From NCBI RefSeq assembly GCF_902859695.1, contig NZ_CADIJL010000009.1:62001-126000 (forward strand): a stretch of 64,000 nucleotides of DNA, read 5' to 3'. The translations under genes and the position numbers were made by a program. Source of the DNA: Achromobacter ruhlandii. Its GTDB lineage: Bacteria > Pseudomonadota > Gammaproteobacteria > Burkholderiales > Burkholderiaceae_B. Numbering within the stretch: the first letter of the stretch is position 1; each line of letters begins with the position of its first letter. Below the pieces are notes generated by a model. It was not told where the DNA came from. It saw only the letters and a program-made list of their open reading frames with translations, and ran no database searches. Shown here in pieces: positions 63,422-64,000 of this stretch.

Positions 63422-64000
63422 ATGACGTACCAAGCCCCCGTGAAAGACATGCTGTTCGTGCTGAACCACCTGGCCGGCCTGCCGCAGGTGGCGGCGCTGC
63501 CGCAATATGCCGAAGCCACGCCCGACACCGCCCAGGCGGTACTGGAGGAAGCCGCCACCTTCGCCGGCGACGTGCTGGCGCCGCTGAACCACCCCGCCGA
63601 CCGCGAGCCCAGCGCCTGGCGCGACGGCGCCGTCACCACCTCGCCCGGCTTCAAGCAGGCCTTCCGCCAATACGCCGAAGCCGGCTGGCAGGGCATGACG
63701 CACCCGGTCGAATACGGCGGCCAGGGCCTGCCCGGCCTCCTGGGCGCGCCCTGCTCCGAAATGCTCAACGCCGCCAACCTGTCGTTCGCCCTGTGTCCGC
63801 TCTTGACGAACGGCGCGGTCGAGGCGCTGCTGACGGCCGGCTCGCCCGAACTGCGCGAGCGCTTCATCGGTCCGATGCTGTCGGGCCGCTGGACCGGCAC
63901 CATGAACCTGACCGAGCCGCAGGCCGGCTCCGACCTGGCGCTGCTGCGCACCCGCGCGCAGCCGGTCGGCGACGGCACCTACCGCATCTCGGGCACCAAG
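63422..64000 (+). CDS. Acyl-CoA dehydrogenase (DmdC-like), truncated by window end
   Basis: The first 193 codons of an acyl-CoA dehydrogenase run off the window. The protein begins MTYQAPVKDMLFVLNHLAGL and continues with QYAEAGWQGMTHPVEYGGQGLPGLLGAPCSEMLNAANLSFALCPLLTNGA. It then shows WTGTMNLTEPQAGSDLALLRTRA, the FAD/substrate loop of the family. The N-terminal extension before the standard fold is typical of the large DmdC-like enzymes of about 590 residues. It is in an operon with the ligase and would introduce the 2,3-double bond into the acyl-CoA. Confidence 0.92.
   Translation, partial: MTYQAPVKDMLFVLNHLAGLPQVAALPQYAEATPDTAQAVLEEAATFAGDVLAPLNHPADREPSAWRDGAVTTSPGFKQAFRQYAEAGWQGMTHPVEYGGQGLPGLLGAPCSEMLNAANLSFALCPLLTNGAVEALLTAGSPELRERFIGPMLSGRWTGTMNLTEPQAGSDLALLRTRAQPVGDGTYRISGTK

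Overview
The window is chromosomal DNA from a GC-rich betaproteobacterium. Gene content, codon use and protein sequences suggest family Alcaligenaceae, Achromobacter or a close Bordetella relative: many LysR regulators, a Bug/TTT solute-binding protein, GTP-dependent PEP carboxykinase, DmdB-like acyl-CoA ligase with a DmdC-like dehydrogenase, and homodimeric AceE. The genus is an inference. I see no rRNA, tRNA, CRISPR array, insertion sequence or intact phage gene.

Region 1 (1-3300) is visibly less GC-rich than the rest and looks like an acquired defence-type island. A caspase-fold peptidase translationally coupled to a small RyR-domain protein faces, across a shared hairpin, a second and different caspase-fold peptidase that follows a four-helix membrane protein. 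The arrangement suggests protease-triggered immunity or cell-death modules, but no function is demonstrated.

Region 2 (3456-10761) is an iron or heme acquisition locus: FecI-type sigma factor, FecR-type anti-sigma factor, TonB-dependent receptor with a signalling STN domain, a soluble secreted hemophilin/HphA-like protein, and a Slam outer-membrane translocator (type XI secretion). A near-perfect intrinsic terminator lies between cargo and Slam. A decayed LysR gene follows.

Region 3 (11443-22178) holds a GAF-PAS-PAS-GGDEF diguanylate cyclase, then a LysR regulator divergent from a serine hydrolase, a complete peptide-type ABC importer with fused ATPases, a class III aminotransferase, and a 2-hydroxyacid dehydrogenase gene broken by an internal deletion.

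Region 4 (22454-31722) carries a 50-residue membrane peptide gene, an alcohol dehydrogenase behind an FNR-type box, a hydroxy-acid utilisation cluster (FMN alpha-hydroxyacid dehydrogenase, LysR, RraA-like protein, D-2-hydroxyacid dehydrogenase, Bug protein), an AraC regulator, a lipoprotein and a glutaredoxin-like protein.

Region 5 (31892-37187) is a tightly coupled minus-strand operon: SDR, StyA-like flavin monooxygenase, flavin reductase, phytoene-desaturase-like oxidoreductase and an outer-membrane transporter, probably an aromatic or terpenoid catabolic pathway. A structured repeat region (37188-37870) follows.

Region 6 (37871-64000) is mostly housekeeping and accessory metabolism: methyltransferase, pckG, AMP-forming ligase, TetR, an SDR frameshifted by an exact 20-bp tandem duplication, enoyl-CoA hydratase, MATE pump, M20 amidohydrolase, thioredoxin-like protein, two EamA and two LysE transporters, GNAT, MocR, DUF72, glutathione reductase, a stand-alone AceE divergent from a MarR gene with three palindromes between them, a racemase-family protein, a Crp/Fnr regulator, and an acyl-CoA ligase/acyl-CoA dehydrogenase pair cut by the window end.
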